Source: Candidatus Zymogenaceae bacterium
GTDB lineage: Bacteria > Desulfobacterota > Zymogenia > Zymogenales > Zymogenaceae
Assembly: GCA_016931225.1 (NCBI GenBank)
Contig: JAFGFE010000027.1
Coordinates: 24,455-88,454, forward strand
Reading direction: 5' to 3'
Length of the DNA: 64,000 bases
The notes under the pieces were generated by a model. It did no database searches. It worked only from the letters and a program-made list of their open reading frames with translations, and was not told where the DNA came from. Positions 17,297 to 27,146 of this stretch are shown here, piece by piece. Position numbers and translations under genes: made by a program. Every line of letters starts with the position of its first letter. Position 1 is the first letter of the stretch.

Positions 17297-18637
17297 CTAC
17301 AGCCTTTTTCTCCGGCTCATCCACCTAAAAAGCAAAAACGCGCCCACACCCGAGATGATGTTGGCGAGCGCCATGCCGCAGAAAATCCCCGGCACCGAAA
17401 AGAGCCGCGCCCCCAGATACGCCAGCGGCACCGCCAAGAAAAACATCCGCACCAGGTTTATCATGGCGGCGTGAATGGGGCGGTTGATGGAGTTGAAGGC
17501 GGCGATGGTCACATGCCCGATCCCCAGAAGCGGATACCCCCCCGGCATAATCCTGACGAACCAGACGATATATCCGACGACCTCGGGATCGTCGCTGAAA
17601 AGGCCTGCGATGGGGTGCGCCAGGACGAAGAACAGCGCCCATATCACAAGGCCGTAGTATACCGAGAACCGGGCGCTGAAGAAGTATCCCCCCCGGACCC
17701 GGTCCGGTCGTCCCGCCCCGTAGTTCTGTCCGATGAAGGGGATAACCGCCGCGGCGAGGGCCAGCACGACCATGAGGGCCATGTTTTCCAGGCGTATTCC
17801 CGTCCCCACCGCCGCCACCGCACCCGGGCCGAAGCGGGACGCGAGGTTCGTGATGACGGCCATGGAAAGCGGCACCGAGAGGTTGGCCAGCGCTGCGGGA
17901 ACGGCAACGATGAGTATCGGGCGCCAGGAGTCCCACGCGGCGCGCAGCCTCGGCCTGACCCGGACGAGCATGTGTTTTTTCCAGTGAAGCACCCAGATGG
18001 CCGCCACCAGAGAGGTGGACCGGGCGATGATGGTGGCCAGCGCCGCCCCGGCAAGCTCCATCCGGGGAAGGCCGAACAGGCCGTAGATCAGCACCGGATC
18101 GAGAAGCGCGTTGATGACGGCGGCCCCCATCATGATGATGCTGGGGGTCAGGGTGTCTCCATACCCCCGCATGGAGTGGTTGCCCAGGACCGGGACGATG
18201 AACACGAATATCCCGCCGAACAGGATGGACATGTACTGCCCGATGAGGGCGATGATGGGCGGGGAGGCGCCCATAAGGGAAAACAGCGGATCGATGGTGA
18301 GAAGCCCCAGGACGGAAATGACGATGGCCCACACGAACCCCAGGAGGATGGCGTCTGTGGTGAGGCGGCGTGCCCGATCGGCGTCGCCGGCCCCCACCGC
18401 CCGGGATATCACCGACGCGGTGCCGGTGCCCAGGCCCACCATCATGCCGGCAAGAAAGAAGATGACCGGAAAGGTGAAGCTCATCGCCGCAAGGGGATCT
18501 GTCCCCAGCTGCGCCACGAAGATCGTATCCACCAGGTTGAAGGCGATCATGGAGAAGAAGCCGGCGATCATGGGGAGGGTCAGATTCCAGAGCGTTTTCC
18601 CCACCGGCCCTTCGGTCAGGTCTCTGGTGTGGGTCAT
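17297..18637 (-). CDS. MATE-family efflux transporter
   Basis: 446 residues, 12 predicted membrane helices. Family features are visible: TEGPVGKTLWNLTLPMIAG at the start, then NLVDTIFVAQLG and the internal repeat of the two six-helix halves (IPFIGQNYGAG in the second half). Exports cationic drugs or metabolites by Na+ or H+ antiport. Its ATG overlaps the stop of the next MATE gene upstream by four bases (ATGA), so the two are co-translated. They are clearly paralogous and may form a pair or have different substrates. Confidence 0.88.
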   Translation of the reverse strand: MTHTRDLTEGPVGKTLWNLTLPMIAGFFSMIAFNLVDTIFVAQLGTDPLAAMSFTFPVIFFLAGMMVGLGTGTASVISRAVGAGDADRARRLTTDAILLGFVWAIVISVLGLLTIDPLFSLMGASPPIIALIGQYMSILFGGIFVFIVPVLGNHSMRGYGDTLTPSIIMMGAAVINALLDPVLIYGLFGLPRMELAGAALATIIARSTSLVAAIWVLHWKKHMLVRVRPRLRAAWDSWRPILIVAVPAALANLSVPLSMAVITNLASRFGPGAVAAVGTGIRLENMALMVVLALAAAVIPFIGQNYGAGRPDRVRGGYFFSARFSVYYGLVIWALFFVLAHPIAGLFSDDPEVVGYIVWFVRIMPGGYPLLGIGHVTIAAFNSINRPIHAAMINLVRMFFLAVPLAYLGARLFSVPGIFCGMALANIISGVGAFLLFRWMSRRKRL

Positions 18638-20031
18638 GGAGTCGCCTCACCCTCCTCGGGGCAGGGCCATATCCGGGAAACGGGGAGATATGCGGCTTCG
18701 GAGCGCCTGCAGGTGCGCCTGGTCCAGAAAAGGCCCATGAGTCCGGTGATGTTGTTCGTCAGGGCGATGCCGCCGATGAGTCCCGGATATCCGAGGAGCA
18801 GTGTGCCCAGGAACGTCAGGGGGATGTAAAACAGGAACACCCGGATGATGTTCAGGCCGGCGGCGTCGATGGGGCGGTTAATGGCGTTGAGGGTTGCGCT
18901 GATTACCTGGAATATCCCCTGGAGGGAGAGGCCCGCCGGCATGATGTAGAGATACATGACGATATAGGCGATGACGATCGGGTCCGTGCTGAAGAGCGAC
19001 GCGATGGGCCGGGCGAGCAGCACGAACATGATCCAGCACCCCATCCCCCACCAGACGGTAAAGCGGTTGCTGTGATTGAGCCCGTCGTAGACCCGGTCGA
19101 AACGCTCGGCGCCCCAGTTCTGTCCGGTGAAGGGCACCATGGCCGTGGACAGGGCGATGATGACGATAAAGGCGAAGGATTCCACCCGGAGCCCCGCCCC
19201 CACGGCCCCCACCGCCTCGGGACCGAACCGGGAGGCAAGGTAGGTGACCACCCCCATCGAGAGGGGAAAGAGGAGATTGGTGGCGGCGGCGGGAATCCCG
19301 ATATACAGGATGTCCTTCCACGAGCGAACCACCTCTGCGATGCGGGGGAAGGAAAAATCGATCATTCGCTCCCGATAGACGAGGATATAGAGCGACATCA
19401 CGAGGGTGATCGCCCGGGCGATAACGGTGGCCAGGGCCGCCCCGGCGAGCTCCATGCGGGGAAATCCCAGAAGGCCGAAGATCAGGATCGGGTCGAGGAT
19501 GAGATTTGTCACGGAGCCCGTCACCATGATCAGTCCCGGATAGAGGGTGTCTCCCGTGGCCCGTATGGCGTGGTTGCCCATCATTGGGATGATCACGAAC
19601 AGCATTCCCGGATACCAGATGAGCATGTATTGGTTGATCAGCGTGATAATATCCGGGGTGGCGCCCAGGAGCGTAAACAAGGGACGGATGGTCAGCATTC
19701 CGGCGGTGACGAAGACTATCACGACGGCCATTGAGAGCACCAGGCTGTCTGTGGTGAGCCGCCGGACACGATCGGTATCTCCCCGGCCGATGGCCCGGGA
19801 GATGGTGGACCCCGCCCCCAGCCCCAGCCCCACAGAGAGGCTCACGATCAGCATTACCACCGGAAAGGTGAAGCTGATGGCCGCCAGGGGTTCCGTCCCC
19901 AGCCGTCCCACGAAGATGGTGTCGACCAGGTTGAAGGTGATCCCCGATGCGAACCCCATCACCATCGGCAGCGTAAGCCGTGTTAAGGTCTTGGGGATCG
20001 GGCCTGTGGTGAGATCTGTCGAACGGGACAT
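18634..20031 (-). CDS. MATE-family efflux transporter (first of a tandem pair)
   Basis: 465 residues, 12 predicted helices. The start STDLTTGPIPKTLTRLTLPMVMG parallels that of the downstream copy, as do NLVDTIFVGRLGTEPLAA and VPFTGQNWGAE. The strongest similarity is over the first half, so this is a tandem duplication that has diverged. The C-terminus carries an extra polar tail of about 20 residues. The ribosome binding site before ATG 20031 is weak. Confidence 0.88.
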   Translation of the reverse strand: MSRSTDLTTGPIPKTLTRLTLPMVMGFASGITFNLVDTIFVGRLGTEPLAAISFTFPVVMLIVSLSVGLGLGAGSTISRAIGRGDTDRVRRLTTDSLVLSMAVVIVFVTAGMLTIRPLFTLLGATPDIITLINQYMLIWYPGMLFVIIPMMGNHAIRATGDTLYPGLIMVTGSVTNLILDPILIFGLLGFPRMELAGAALATVIARAITLVMSLYILVYRERMIDFSFPRIAEVVRSWKDILYIGIPAAATNLLFPLSMGVVTYLASRFGPEAVGAVGAGLRVESFAFIVIIALSTAMVPFTGQNWGAERFDRVYDGLNHSNRFTVWWGMGCWIMFVLLARPIASLFSTDPIVIAYIVMYLYIMPAGLSLQGIFQVISATLNAINRPIDAAGLNIIRVFLFYIPLTFLGTLLLGYPGLIGGIALTNNITGLMGLFWTRRTCRRSEAAYLPVSRIWPCPEEGEATP

Positions 20032-20257
20032 GTAGTACGCTTTCGGAAAGGAAAAACCGTGCCGGAGTGATACGGCATCGGGTAAAAAGAATAATAGTAT
20101 AACACGAAAGGGAGATTTTTGGAGGAACTTTGTACAATTGCCTGGCCGGATGGATATGCAATAACCGGCGCTGTTTCATTGCGGACATCAATTGACCGGT
20201 TTGTGGGGATGTGGTATGAGGGAGGAGTATTACTTATTTGGATAAGGGAATGATGAC

Positions 20258-20476
20258 ATGAAATGTCGGACACTGGCGGTCGTGCCGGCGGTTGCGGTCC
20301 TCGTGTGCACGGCGGCCGCCGCCGGTTTCAAAAGGGCCGTCGAGGTGGAGACCGGGAGGTCCGACATCGAGGCGAATATCGGAAAGCTTTCACACCTGAA
20401 AGACAGCCGGGTGATTTTCTATGCGGTGAATCGGGAGGTGGAGGAGAAGATCAATGGGATAACAAAGAATTTTTAA
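20258..20476 (+). pseudogene. Possible truncated exported protein at the Qat island border
   Basis: 72 codons: a signal-peptide-like hydrophobic start (about 5-22) followed by a charged stretch. GC-rich codon use runs to about 20460, where composition switches abruptly to the AT-rich island and the frame ends in Lys/Asn/Phe codons before a stop. This looks like the 5' part of a gene cut by the island, or a small genuine gene. No family recognised. Confidence 0.35.
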
Positions 20477-20519
20477 TCATAGAAATGTTCAGGTTAAGAA
20501 AATCGATTATTAGGTTTTT

Positions 20520-21299
20520 TCAAGAATGAATAATACTATTTTGTATAAGAGAATTAAAATTTGATTGTACCTTCTTATAAGTATTTTCCATTTCACAATC
20601 CCACACATTAGATAACAATTCAATAGTATATGGTATATCCAGAGGTCGGGATGGTTTTCCCTTAAAGATAATAAATGGACCATCACATTCTGTTAGGATC
20701 TTTTTGGGGGAAATATTCTTTATTAGACTAACACCTTTTTTTGTTTTAATCATTTTATAATTGATTGAAAAGTAACACCCAAGAGATTCAGCGTGTTTTG
20801 CATCGGATATATTACCTGTGTACCAATGGAGTACAACTTTGCATCTTTCAAAACTAAGGAATTTTTCAAGCAATTCAATAGTTTTCTTTGATGCTTTGTA
20901 ACTATGAACAGATAAAACCAAATTGCCTTGTTCAGAGCATGTGCGAAGAATTTCTATAAAAATTTCTTCTTGTCTAGAAAAAGTATCGAGATAGGGAGCG
21001 CTACCATCAAGACCTATTTCCCCAACGAAAGTTGTTTCTTTTATTAGAGACTTGAAGAGCTTGATATCAGAGTATTTGCTGCAGACAATTGTAGGATGAA
21101 GTCCAAGTGAGCATTTTACATATTTTGAGTTTTTAACAAGTTGCTTGTTTCCTTTCCAAGCCAAAGGTGTAGTAGTAACACCGATTGTTTGTATTCCAAA
21201 ATCTTCACATTCTTCAATAATTTCCTTTGGATTTGAGTAGAGGTCTATATGACAATGAACATCAACAATCTTTTTATATGGTTTTTGTTTTTTCGTCAT
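20520..21299 (-). CDS. qatD: QatD, TatD-family metal-dependent nuclease
   Basis: 259 residues. TatD-type TIM-barrel hydrolase with metal ligands in VDVHCHID (N-terminal HxH), GEIGLDG (Glu), VLSVHS and VVLHWYTG (His) and TECDGP (Asp). In the Qat antiphage system this is the nuclease component. It starts four bases inside the end of qatC, and the operon order A-B-C-D is complete. Composition is strongly AT-rich compared with the flanks. No N-terminal extension. The system-level role is from published work on Qat; the trigger is not known from sequence. Confidence 0.88.
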   Translation of the reverse strand: MTKKQKPYKKIVDVHCHIDLYSNPKEIIEECEDFGIQTIGVTTTPLAWKGNKQLVKNSKYVKCSLGLHPTIVCSKYSDIKLFKSLIKETTFVGEIGLDGSAPYLDTFSRQEEIFIEILRTCSEQGNLVLSVHSYKASKKTIELLEKFLSFERCKVVLHWYTGNISDAKHAESLGCYFSINYKMIKTKKGVSLIKNISPKKILTECDGPFIIFKGKPSRPLDIPYTIELLSNVWDCEMENTYKKVQSNFNSLIQNSIIHS

Positions 21300-22675
21300 T
21301 TTAATTCAGAAGATTTTGTTTCAATACCTTCAACGAAATCACTTAATTCTATGATTCCTCGACGATATATATCTATATATTCAATAATGTCATCTTCTAT
21401 CTCAAATAGAGGTCCCGATCTATATACATTATATTTCGCTAAATTAGGATTTCCTTCTATTTCCTCGATATGACGTTTTAGAGAGTGTATATCCTTGCCC
21501 TCAGCTTTTTTAGAATCAAGTATTCTTGACCATAAATCCTCTAAAACATAATTTGTCAAATCTTCTATTTCAGCGTGTTTGAAAGCAGCACGGCGAATAA
21601 TACAAGGGAAGCATCTACCACAATGTTGATAAGGGCTCTGATTGGGCGAGTATCTGCTATTTGAAGGGTGTGCACAGGACATAGTAATACTCGCATGCTT
21701 TTTAACTATTTCTTGATTCATACATCCTTGAAGCATTTCACCTTTCGTTTTAAAACGATATCTATTCTCCAATTTCACTTCCAATCCAAGATGATCTAAT
21801 AGTTTCTGAAATTTGTCTATAAAGAAGGGGTGTGTTGTTCTAGTGCTATTTGCACCAATTCTTAGTGGATCTATTGGCACATTCAAAGAGATCAGACCAT
21901 TTTCTGGAATGAATAATGTCATTTTATCAGAGACTGTGGACGCGGCAAGAACTCCCAAGGAAATAAATAGCATAGATCGCGATCTTAGACTATCCTCTTT
22001 TTCGCCCTCCGTTATTGTATTTTTTTTAAAACCGATTTTACTTTTAATATGTATATCAGTATCATTATTATATTCATTTCTGAGTATATCAAAACAAGCT
22101 TTCTGTATTTTACTATCAATGTAATTACTGTAATGGCTTATAAGAAGAGGTTTTGTCCCATTTTGGAAGAGATCTAATGCGCCTATAAAGCTATCAAGTC
22201 CGCCTGAAAAAAGGCATACAGCATCAATTTTATTTAGAGTTTTTTCTTGATTACAAGGAATGAATTTTAGAATATCTTCAATATGTCTACGAAATCTTAT
22301 TCGCCATATATCACCTGTAAGAAATCTCAGCATAGGCTCGAGAATATTATCTCTTGCTTTATCCCAAAGATCAGGATTGCCTACTGGCAAATAGAGATCA
22401 ATCTCTCTAGACCAGCCATCTTGAGAATGAGTAATTCTTTCAATTTTTGTATCGACTGCATATACTATTGAAGCAAGAACCAAGAGATCCACGGCATCGG
22501 TATGAGGAATTAATCCAATTTTGCTTAAAGAATGAAAAGCTTCGTTTAATCCATATTTCCATTGAGTACTATTTCTAATAAAACTAAGTTCAACCATCTT
22601 GGAAGATTTATCGAGTAATTCAATCTCTGAAGTGTCGGTGCTTCCTACCCTTGCCACAATACTAAATCGTTTCAT
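21296..22675 (-). CDS. qatC: QatC, QueC-like PP-loop enzyme
   Basis: 459 residues, much longer than housekeeping QueC (about 230). The PP-loop SGGLDSF lies at 157-163. A Cys cluster in the last third (CMNQE..., SCAHP, then CGRCFPC) matches the zinc site of QueC-type 7-cyano-7-deazaguanine synthases. The N-terminal 150 residues are a Qat-specific extension. In Qat the enzyme is thought to modify a nucleobase or protein rather than make queuosine precursor; no other queuosine genes (queD, queE) are adjacent. Start codon shares one base with the stop of qatB (TAATG). Confidence 0.88.
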   Translation of the reverse strand: MKRFSIVARVGSTDTSEIELLDKSSKMVELSFIRNSTQWKYGLNEAFHSLSKIGLIPHTDAVDLLVLASIVYAVDTKIERITHSQDGWSREIDLYLPVGNPDLWDKARDNILEPMLRFLTGDIWRIRFRRHIEDILKFIPCNQEKTLNKIDAVCLFSGGLDSFIGALDLFQNGTKPLLISHYSNYIDSKIQKACFDILRNEYNNDTDIHIKSKIGFKKNTITEGEKEDSLRSRSMLFISLGVLAASTVSDKMTLFIPENGLISLNVPIDPLRIGANSTRTTHPFFIDKFQKLLDHLGLEVKLENRYRFKTKGEMLQGCMNQEIVKKHASITMSCAHPSNSRYSPNQSPYQHCGRCFPCIIRRAAFKHAEIEDLTNYVLEDLWSRILDSKKAEGKDIHSLKRHIEEIEGNPNLAKYNVYRSGPLFEIEDDIIEYIDIYRRGIIELSDFVEGIETKSSELK

Positions 22676-23487
22676 TACTGCACCTCTTCAATTTCGAGTA
22701 TCTCGAAAGCATTTTCATAGATAAGCTTCAATTTTTTATCAAGGAATTCCATATTCAAGATATTTACATTTTTAATCGCCAGATCAACGCATCCTCTAAT
22801 ATGCGAATGTAATATTTCTTCGATAGTTTTGTAATCAGATAAAGTTCTAGGTAGTTCAATAATCCTTAAAGCAATATCAACTATTAATCTGCGTTCAATG
22901 GTTTTGGCTATAAAATTGATAGTATATTCTCTTAATTGTGATTCATTCAATTCCTCAAGATTCTCAAATCCTTGTTCGATCAATTCTATTGTAGCGTCGA
23001 TTAAAGATTGACGAGCTATAGCCTCGTCGATTAGTCCTCCTGGTGGCGCAAAAAAATCGATTAAACCAACAATAATAGCTTCATGTGTTTGACCTATTAA
23101 GTAATCTAAATTAAGTTGTTGGAGAGTTGTTTCTGTTCCTGTATTTCTAATATTTTGAAGAGTCTGCAGAAGCTCTAATGCTGTAACATTTGATACATTC
23201 ATTCGTTTTGCAGCTGTTTTTGGACCTCCAAGACCATGTTTAACATATTGTCTAATTGAATTGGTTAGATGATACTTTTTTGTACCTTTCGAATTAATAA
23301 AATGAGTGAAATAGGATCGAGGATTAGTAAACCTATTATTGATTGGTATTGTTATGGAAGAAGTATCATTATCTTCAACTATCTCTGATTCTTCATCTTC
23401 ATTTGAAATATTGTCAAATTCTTCTATCCAACTTGGAACCAAAGGTGTTCCATTTGGTATGCCCCCAAAAGGTTTTGAAGTTCCCAT
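22675..23487 (-). CDS. qatB: QatB, Qat system component of unknown fold
   Basis: 270 residues. The first 60 are acidic and low in complexity (EDEESEIVEDND). The rest is mostly helical, beginning at TNPRSYFTHFINSKGTKKYHL, with a glycine-rich GLGGPKTAAKRM turn. No catalytic motif is evident. Its identity rests on size and its place between the KAP ATPase and the QueC-like gene, the invariant order of Qat loci. Ribosome binding site GGAGG before the start. Confidence 0.8.
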   Translation of the reverse strand: MGTSKPFGGIPNGTPLVPSWIEEFDNISNEDEESEIVEDNDTSSITIPINNRFTNPRSYFTHFINSKGTKKYHLTNSIRQYVKHGLGGPKTAAKRMNVSNVTALELLQTLQNIRNTGTETTLQQLNLDYLIGQTHEAIIVGLIDFFAPPGGLIDEAIARQSLIDATIELIEQGFENLEELNESQLREYTINFIAKTIERRLIVDIALRIIELPRTLSDYKTIEEILHSHIRGCVDLAIKNVNILNMEFLDKKLKLIYENAFEILEIEEVQ

Positions 23488-23513
23488 AAAAAACCTCCAT
23501 GAAGGATAGTTGT

Positions 23514-25439
23514 TTACTTTTTAATCTTAATAACAGCAGACGCAGATTTTGCTAATTTAGTATTTTCTTCGCTTTGTGACCACCTTTCTAACAATTCTCT
23601 TGTGGCTTCTTCCAATTCATGAGATCCACAAGAGTTTGTTAATGCTGAAGCAGCCCAAGGGCCAAGCTTCTCAACAGGGAAACTATTTAGTAAAAGGTAA
23701 AAGGGTTTTTGAAGATGAATATGTTCTTTGCATAGAGTAACTATTCCATCGATTTCCTTTGGTTGGTTAGACAAATCATCAACAACTGAAATCAATTCCC
23801 TTAATTTATTGAAAAGTTCTTCAGAATCTTGTTTTGAAAGACCTTTAATACCATTCGAAATCTCAGCTATTTTATATTTTTCACCGGACGCAAGGACTTC
23901 TAAAGTATCTTTAAGATGATCAGATAGGAGTGTAGAACTATAAAGCCTTCGTTTTTCGCGTGATATAAAATAGTAAGGTCTCAAGTCTATGTCAGAAATA
24001 TCTGGTTTGATGTCTAGCCAATTTCTAAACCAGTTATCTTTTTCCAAATCACCAAAAAAATCATCAGGTACCTGCATGTTATCCTTGTCAGTTTTAACTT
24101 TTCCCCTATTTGCTTCATCTTCATTATAATAAGTACTTATTAGTAGCTTAAGGTTCTCGCTTTTTCCTTCTATAGAGGAAATAATCTCTTCACCAATTTT
24201 CTGATAAGTATCTGGTTTGAAATACTCTAGAAGCATGAGCTTGGATAAAATTCTAATTTTTATGTATTCATCCAATCCACGTTCTTTCGCAAAATCTTGG
24301 CGCAAAAATAGTGTATTTATAAACCTTTTTATTTGACGAGGATTTCCTTTAGTCCCTTCTGTAAGAATGGTTGCTATCTGATTTGCGATAAAAATGCTTT
24401 CTTTTATGGATTCGCTTTCTATTTCAACACTATTTTTAAAAAAGTCCGCATCTATTGAAGAAGTAGTCCATGGTAGTCCTATTTTTTCAAACAACAAATT
24501 CCGCAATTCTTTAAATTTATTTTTTTCAGCTAATTCATTATAGGTTAAAAGAAGTAATAAATATGCTAGTGTCTCTTTTTGTCCTAAAGACGGAATTCGA
24601 AACGGGATTTGTATTAGCTTTTCTAAGTAATTTTTTGCGTAATTTTGTTGAGTTACAGAAAGTGGAATATCAGGGAAATACTGTTTAACTGAATACTCGA
24701 TTATTGATTCATCAGCACCGATAATAAAAACCATGTTTGGAACGAAGAGGAAGAGTTTTATTGCTTCAAGAGTTTGAATTATTGTTTTTGGAAGGCAGCG
24801 ATCCAGATCGTCTATCAATACAATAAGCTGGTCAATTTTTGCTTTAGAAAGTAGTTCTTCAAAACTTTTTCTTATTTCTTGTATTTGCTTAGGTACATTT
24901 GATCCTGTTTCTTTCAGCTCCGATATCACATTAACAAATTCTTCAATCTTTCTTTTTTTTATCTCATCATTGTTTATAGTAGTTATATTATTAAACAATG
25001 GGAGAAGTGCCAAGAACTCAGGGTATCCAGTTGCTTGTGATAAAGCTAGGGTTCCTATACTTCCACCTACTTTAATTAATTTCAGCCAATTTATTTTTAG
25101 AATTAAACTATAAATTTCATCTAGAAACTTATCATGTATTTTTCTTGATTCTAAAAGCTGAGTTAAAATATTTTCTAATAGAACAATTTTTGAATCTTCG
25201 AAATCTTGAAAAAGCCAGCTATTAAACCAAATACATACTACTTTATCATCCTTCTCAAATGAATTTTCTAGCATTTTTAAGATACTTGTTTTACCGGCTC
25301 CCCAATCGCCGTGGACTCCGATTGTTATAGGTGAACCTTTTGTACTAATGATTAAGTTTTTGATAGTTCTTACAATAACCTCGAAATTCAATAAGTCTAT
25401 ATCTGTTTCATTATCATGAAAAATCATTGAATACCTCAA
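23514..25439 (-). CDS. qatA: QatA, KAP-family P-loop ATPase
   Basis: 641 residues. Walker A GDWGAGKT at 44-51 and the KAP-type Walker B DDLDRC at 210-215. Between them is the family's hydrophobic insertion (about 124-150). The C-terminal half is helical. KAP NTPases are membrane-associated, and in Qat this is the first component. ATG 25439 follows GAGGT; an internal ATG at codon 5 is possible. A TTGACA/TATTTT promoter lies upstream. The gene ends 26 bases before qatB. Confidence 0.87.
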   Translation of the reverse strand: MRYSMIFHDNETDIDLLNFEVIVRTIKNLIISTKGSPITIGVHGDWGAGKTSILKMLENSFEKDDKVVCIWFNSWLFQDFEDSKIVLLENILTQLLESRKIHDKFLDEIYSLILKINWLKLIKVGGSIGTLALSQATGYPEFLALLPLFNNITTINNDEIKKRKIEEFVNVISELKETGSNVPKQIQEIRKSFEELLSKAKIDQLIVLIDDLDRCLPKTIIQTLEAIKLFLFVPNMVFIIGADESIIEYSVKQYFPDIPLSVTQQNYAKNYLEKLIQIPFRIPSLGQKETLAYLLLLLTYNELAEKNKFKELRNLLFEKIGLPWTTSSIDADFFKNSVEIESESIKESIFIANQIATILTEGTKGNPRQIKRFINTLFLRQDFAKERGLDEYIKIRILSKLMLLEYFKPDTYQKIGEEIISSIEGKSENLKLLISTYYNEDEANRGKVKTDKDNMQVPDDFFGDLEKDNWFRNWLDIKPDISDIDLRPYYFISREKRRLYSSTLLSDHLKDTLEVLASGEKYKIAEISNGIKGLSKQDSEELFNKLRELISVVDDLSNQPKEIDGIVTLCKEHIHLQKPFYLLLNSFPVEKLGPWAASALTNSCGSHELEEATRELLERWSQSEENTKLAKSASAVIKIKK

Positions 25440-25461
25440 AAAAATATAATAACTTAATAGA

Positions 25462-25490
25462 AAAATACATAATTAGTTGATATATGTCAA
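25462..25490 (-). promoter_or_regulatory. Predicted promoter of the qat operon
   Basis: On the minus strand TTGACA (25485-25490), a 17-base spacer and TATTTT (25462-25467). It lies 23 bases before qatA in very AT-rich DNA, so chance matches are likely; the exact -35 consensus makes it the best candidate. Confidence 0.45.
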
Positions 25491-25605
25491 GTTTAATGCT
25501 TTTTATAAATATTGGTCTATTACGGAGCCGAAATCAGAATATATTACTTCCTATCAGATTTTACTGACCACAACCCTTACATACAACCTTCCCCACCTAA
25601 AGAGA

Positions 25606-25656
25606 AAAGAAAAAAAGGAGAACTCATACGCACGATACGTAGAGTTCTCCTTCTCT
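25606..25656 (-). terminator. Strong intrinsic terminator upstream of qatA
   Basis: An 11-base perfect stem (25615-25625 with 25642-25652) flanked on the minus-strand exit side by a run of A on the plus strand (T in the transcript). It lies about 30 bases past the stop of the leftward remnant at 25683 and insulates the qat operon. Confidence 0.7.
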
Positions 25657-25682
25657 TTAAAGATCAGGCTTTAAAACGGCGT

Positions 25683-25938
25683 TTAGGAAGAAATGCCTCT
25701 CTTCAATCCGAGGACCTTGAACAGCCGCCCATAGAGGCGGGTGCGCTTGGACATCCAGGATTCGAAACGGTCGATGGAAGAGGGGAACTTTTTGTAGAGC
25801 TTTTCCAGACGCTTCGCGATCAGGAATACCCGGGAAACCGTGATGAAAAGCCCCCTATGGTCCCGGCTGCTCCGAAACTTTTCAATGCGCTCCCGTATGG
25901 TGTAGTCATATGTTTTGTCACTCCACAGGGCGCTGAAC
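25683..25938 (-). pseudogene. 5'-truncated gene remnant before the Qat island
   Basis: The last 80 or so codons look like real protein (SDKTYDYTIRERIEKF, then FLIAKRLEKLYKKFPSS and KRTRLYGRLFKVLGLKRG), with chromosomal GC-rich codon use and a proper terminator after the stop. Upstream of about 25938 the frame continues but reads as antisense of the neighbouring leader and offers no start with a ribosome binding site. So this appears to be the 3' end of a lost gene. No family recognised. Confidence 0.4.
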
Positions 25939-26140
25939 TCCCTTGCGCCCGTGTTGATATTCCCACAGACCCGAGAGGCGGCGCAGTACGTCCGTTTATT
26001 TCCACTTGCGGGTTGTCCTCCCCTTCGATATGATGGATGGAGGGAAGGGGGAGGATTGCAGAACGACACACCACAGCGGATGGACCGGCCGATTTCCCCC
26101 TCGTGATGCATACCACACACCCGAAAAGGAGCCGCCGCAC

Positions 26141-27076
26141 ATGCCCGCGTATCCCGAGTTCAAGCCCCTGGCCCTGGATGACCGCCCGGAGATCGTGAGA
26201 TACCTGGAGGCGTACCGCCCCGAGACCAGCGAGCTGACGTTTACGAATCTCTTTATCTGGCGCCATCATTTCTGGTGGGAGTGGTCGGTGTTGGACGACC
26301 TCCTGGTGCTGGTATCCCCAAAGAGGCCGCACACGCTGCCCGGGGATGTCGAGGGAAGCCAGGCCTTCGCGATGATGCCGGTGGGATCGGCGCCCCGGGT
26401 CGACGCCGTCCGAGAGCTGTTTCGTCACCTTGCGGATGTCCGGGGGGCGAAGGACCCCGCGATTCGCCGGGCGGACGGGCGACTTGTCGACGAGCTTTCC
26501 GGTGCGGAGGATGTCGCCGTCGAGGCCTGTCGGGAACACTTCGACTACGTCTATCGGATCGATGATCTTGTGGCGCTTTCCGGGAAAAAGTACCATTCGA
26601 AGAAGAACTTCGTCAACCGGTTCAGGAAGGAAGGGAACTTTCGCTACGCGCCCGTGGACGCGTCGAACATCTCCCAGTGCCGGGATCTGGTGGACTGCTG
26701 GTGTGAGGTGCGCCGGTGCGAGGACGACCTGAACCTGATGGGCGAGTGGGACGCGGTGTACGAGGCGCTGGATCACATGACGGAGCTTTCATTGATCGGC
26801 GGCGCAATTATCATCGATGATCGCGTGGCGGCGTTTTCTTTTGCAGAGCCGCTCACGAACGATACGGCGGTGACCCACGTGGAAAAGGCCGACCCGGACA
26901 TGCCGGGACTCTACGCCCTCATCAACCAGCAGTTCTGCGAGCACGAGTTCGCGCACCGGGACTCCATACGCTTCATGAACCGTGAGCAGGACCTGGGCGT
27001 GGAGGGGCTTCGCCGGGCGAAGGAATCCTACCACCCGGTGAAGATGGTGGAAAAATTCGTGATCCGTCCCCGGTAG
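26141..27076 (+). CDS. DUF2156 protein (phosphatidylglycerol lysyltransferase C-domain-like)
   Basis: 311 residues from ATG 26141, preceded by AAAAGGAG. The sequence has the GNAT-like double fold of DUF2156/LPG-synthase C-terminal domains: SELTFTNLFIWRHHF near residue 35, SGKKYHSKKNFVNRF in the middle and INQQFCEHEF...FMNREQDLG...ESYHPVKMV at the end. Family members transfer aminoacyl groups to lipids or modify small molecules. There is no membrane domain here. A longer frame from 26006 has no ribosome binding site. Confidence 0.78.
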   Translation: MPAYPEFKPLALDDRPEIVRYLEAYRPETSELTFTNLFIWRHHFWWEWSVLDDLLVLVSPKRPHTLPGDVEGSQAFAMMPVGSAPRVDAVRELFRHLADVRGAKDPAIRRADGRLVDELSGAEDVAVEACREHFDYVYRIDDLVALSGKKYHSKKNFVNRFRKEGNFRYAPVDASNISQCRDLVDCWCEVRRCEDDLNLMGEWDAVYEALDHMTELSLIGGAIIIDDRVAAFSFAEPLTNDTAVTHVEKADPDMPGLYALINQQFCEHEFAHRDSIRFMNREQDLGVEGLRRAKESYHPVKMVEKFVIRPR

Positions 27077-27146
27077 GCGGTGCGTCGGCCGGTCATTCAT
27101 GCCGGTCCGATGCACGCGGGCTGTGGGATGAGCGTTTCTTTTGCCT

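Noticed and set aside
17471..18829. A 452-codon open frame opposite the two MATE genes
   Set aside because: Low-complexity Arg/Gly/His/Asp composition and full overlap with membrane transporter genes show that it is a shadow frame.
21296..22675. Housekeeping queuosine synthesis gene queC
   Set aside because: The protein is twice the usual length and lies in a QatABCD gene order without queD, queE or queF.
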